Positions 62,626 to 64,000 of a stretch of 64,000 nt of DNA are shown here, one piece after another (position 1 is the stretch's first letter; every line of letters starts with the position of its first letter). This stretch comes from Phosphuga atrata (Eukaryota; Arthropoda; Insecta; Coleoptera; Silphidae): assembly GCA_944588485.1 (NCBI GenBank), contig OX155907.1, forward strand, positions 22,358,940 to 22,422,939, in the 5' to 3' direction. The notes beneath the pieces were generated by a model. That model did no database searches, was not told the DNA's origin, and worked only from the letters and a program-made list of their open reading frames with translations. The translations under genes and the position numbers were made by a program.

Positions 62626-62955
62626 AGCTGTAGTGCCGATGATGATGATGGTATTCTCTGTTCCTGAAGCCTTCTTTGCAAGATAATCTGCTCTTTCGTT
62701 TCCTATATGACCTAAGTGAGCCTTAACCCAGTGCAAGCGAAGATTAGCCCTTTGTCGCCATTTCATGTGCCAGCAGCCATGTCTCCAAAAGGAGCTCGGT
62801 TGGTTTTGTCATATAATTTCATAAGGCATAAGGCATCGAGAGCCGGTCTGCTGTCCAAGAGGATTAAACATTCAGGGATTGATCTATTGTACCCTAGCTG
62901 TTGATTTACCCTGTTGATGTCTAGGAGTTCCGCCTGGAAAATGGAACTTCTAGAG
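62485..62955 (-). pseudogene. LINE RNase H domain fragment
   Basis: The minus strand reads, upstream, AELLDINRVNQQLGYN then SIPECLILLDSRPALDAL. After a frameshift near 62770 it reads NLRLHWVKAHLGHIGNERAD then YLAKKASGTE. WVKAHxGxxGNExAD.LAK is the hallmark C-terminal motif of LINE RNase H, with the active-site His and final Asp present. The remaining frame runs into the 74-bp repeat. Confidence 0.82.
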
Positions 62956-62995
62956 AAGTGCTTCTAGAGAAGTACTTCTAGAGAAGTACTTCTCT
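62940..62995. repeat. AGAGAAGTACTTCTCT palindromic repeat
   Basis: CTTCTAGAGAAGTGCTTCTA, then two AGAGAAGTACTTCT units, form overlapping inverted repeats. Confidence 0.8.
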
Positions 62996-63036
62996 AGTCT
63001 CACTTCATGGAGTACCTCGACTTCTTCAATATACTA

Positions 63037-64000
63037 CTCTGTTAGAAAAGTATCCGACCTTATTTTTTATTTTGAAAACCTGATTGGTTTGAATCAAGCG
63101 CGCTTGCATGAGCCGACCTTAAACCTTCGTGCGCATGCGTGAATTTCCCGCTTGTAGATAGCGTCAGTTGCTGTCGATCAGTGTTCGAGTGACGTAGTAT
63201 GTAGTGCTCTCGTCGGTTTTTCAATGCAAGTAAAATGACGGAACGGCTGGAGCAATGCTACTGCATGAAATTTTGCCAGAAACTGGGCGACAACCAGGTG
63301 GAAACTATTCGGAAGATTTAGACGGCTTTCGGTGACGATGCTATGGGCATCACACAGATTAAGGAGTGGTACAACCGGTTTAGAGACGGTCGCACATCAG
63401 TGGAAAGCGAGTCCCCCTCTGGTCAGCCATCAACATGCCGAAATGACCATGTCATTGCCAAAGTGAACTATCCGTGTGATTATCTCGTGTGACTATCCGA
63501 GAAATTGCGGAAGAGGTGGGCATCAGTACCGAGCCATAACGCCAATTTTACCATTAACACCCACAATTCCCATTTCAAATTCTTTGTTTAATATTTTCAT
63601 CAGCATGAGACCGAAGATTTGGCCACGAAGAGAGTGGCGGCGAAATTCGTGCCGAAGCTGCTGTCGGCGGAGCAAAAGCAAGTTCGTGTTGAAGTCTCAC
63701 AGGACATGCTGGACTCATGTATGTATGCATAAACAGAGACCCCGAATTCATGAACATCATAATCACTGGTGACGAGTCCTGGGTATACGGGTACGACCCG
63801 GAAATCAAATCCCAGTCGTCACAGTGGAAGCATTTCACGTCACCAAGACCAAAGAAGGCCCGCCAAGTGCGCACCAACGTCAAAGTGAAGCTGACTGCTT
63901 TCCTTGACTCCCGCGGAATGGCACACCACGAGTACACACCACATGGTCAAACAATCACCAAAGGGATGTCTTACGTCGCCTACGTGATGCTGTGCGGCGC
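63037..64000 (+). pseudogene. Mariner transposase gene, runs off the window
   Basis: A likely TIR, CTCTGTTAGAAAAGTATCCG, starts at 63038. The transposase begins at ATG 63235: MTERLEQCYCMKFCQKLGDN, a stop at the codon after VETIRKI, then AFGDDAMGITQIKEWYNRFR (helix-turn-helix, mariner 'IKxWYxRF' motif) and DGRTSVESESPSGQPST. About 70 bp of unrelated DNA (63530-63605) replaces the end of the DNA-binding region. It continues with KRVAAKFVPKLLSAEQKQVR, then in another frame ITGDESWVYGYDPE (first catalytic Asp) and FLDSRGMAHHEYTPHGQT. The last catalytic residues lie beyond 64000. Frameshifts show it is inactive. Confidence 0.88.

Noticed and set aside
63575..63937. 120-codon minus-strand frame at the window end
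   Set aside because: It is antisense to the mariner transposase, which carries the catalytic motif on the plus strand.
1..64000. A prokaryotic-style gene cluster or defence island
   Set aside because: The window has eukaryotic element families, a spliced exon and no runs of intact co-directional genes or ribosome-binding sites.

Overview
The window is eukaryotic nuclear DNA, almost certainly from an insect. It is AT-rich, has no operons or ribosome-binding sites, and is packed with decayed non-LTR retrotransposons, hAT, pogo and mariner DNA transposons, Helentron-like non-autonomous elements, SINE heads and tandem repeats. Several families (the GACR-microsatellite/hairpin elements, a second family ending in a hairpin before TTAAAAA, mariner copies, R1-like LINEs) recall lepidopteran genomes, but the order cannot be fixed from sequence alone. 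I see one convincing host coding segment: a 183-bp exon at 20816-20998 (minus strand) with AG acceptor and GTGAGT donor, encoding a spectrin-repeat-like stretch. The rest is best read as intron or intergenic DNA.

Layout. 0-2.5 kb: Helentron-like end, a broken hAT copy, and a 5'-truncated LINE with a 14-bp target-site duplication (TSD) inside a dispersed satellite monomer. 2.5-5 kb: two tRNA-like SINE heads and a full Helentron-like element. 5.0-9.4 kb: a terminal-inverted-repeat (TIR) composite holding four ~1-kb tandem units and a hammerhead-ribozyme relic. 9.4-18.8 kb: dispersed GACWA microsatellites, a duplicated repeat block, hAT elements with TSDs, R1-like LINE fragments and a tRNA-Asp SINE. 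18.9-21.4 kb: a short ribozyme-bearing TIR element, a LINE tail and the host exon. 21.4-27.1 kb: three tandem arrays. 28.3-31.75 kb: a 3.4-kb hAT element with perfect TSD that contains a pogo element, which in turn contains a 180-bp tandem array. 33.6-34.9 kb: a second pogo copy. 36-40.8 kb: a 2.3-kb tandem duplication full of hammerhead motifs. 41.2-47.9 kb: R1-like LINEs, partly as an inverted pair. 47.9-51.2 kb: a ~1.0-kb higher-order repeat. 51.3-53.1 kb: low-repeat DNA. 53-64 kb: an RTE-like LINE with an internal triplication, a mariner-like element with a large palindrome at its 5' end, an RNase H fragment, and a second mariner running off the end.

The most interesting element is the ribozyme-bearing TIR family: about ten copies of a type-I hammerhead with a minimal helix III sit beside ~70-bp TIRs. 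Some copies keep every core residue and others carry single inactivating changes. No element encodes an intact transposase or reverse transcriptase, so these families are either fossils or depend on partners outside the window.
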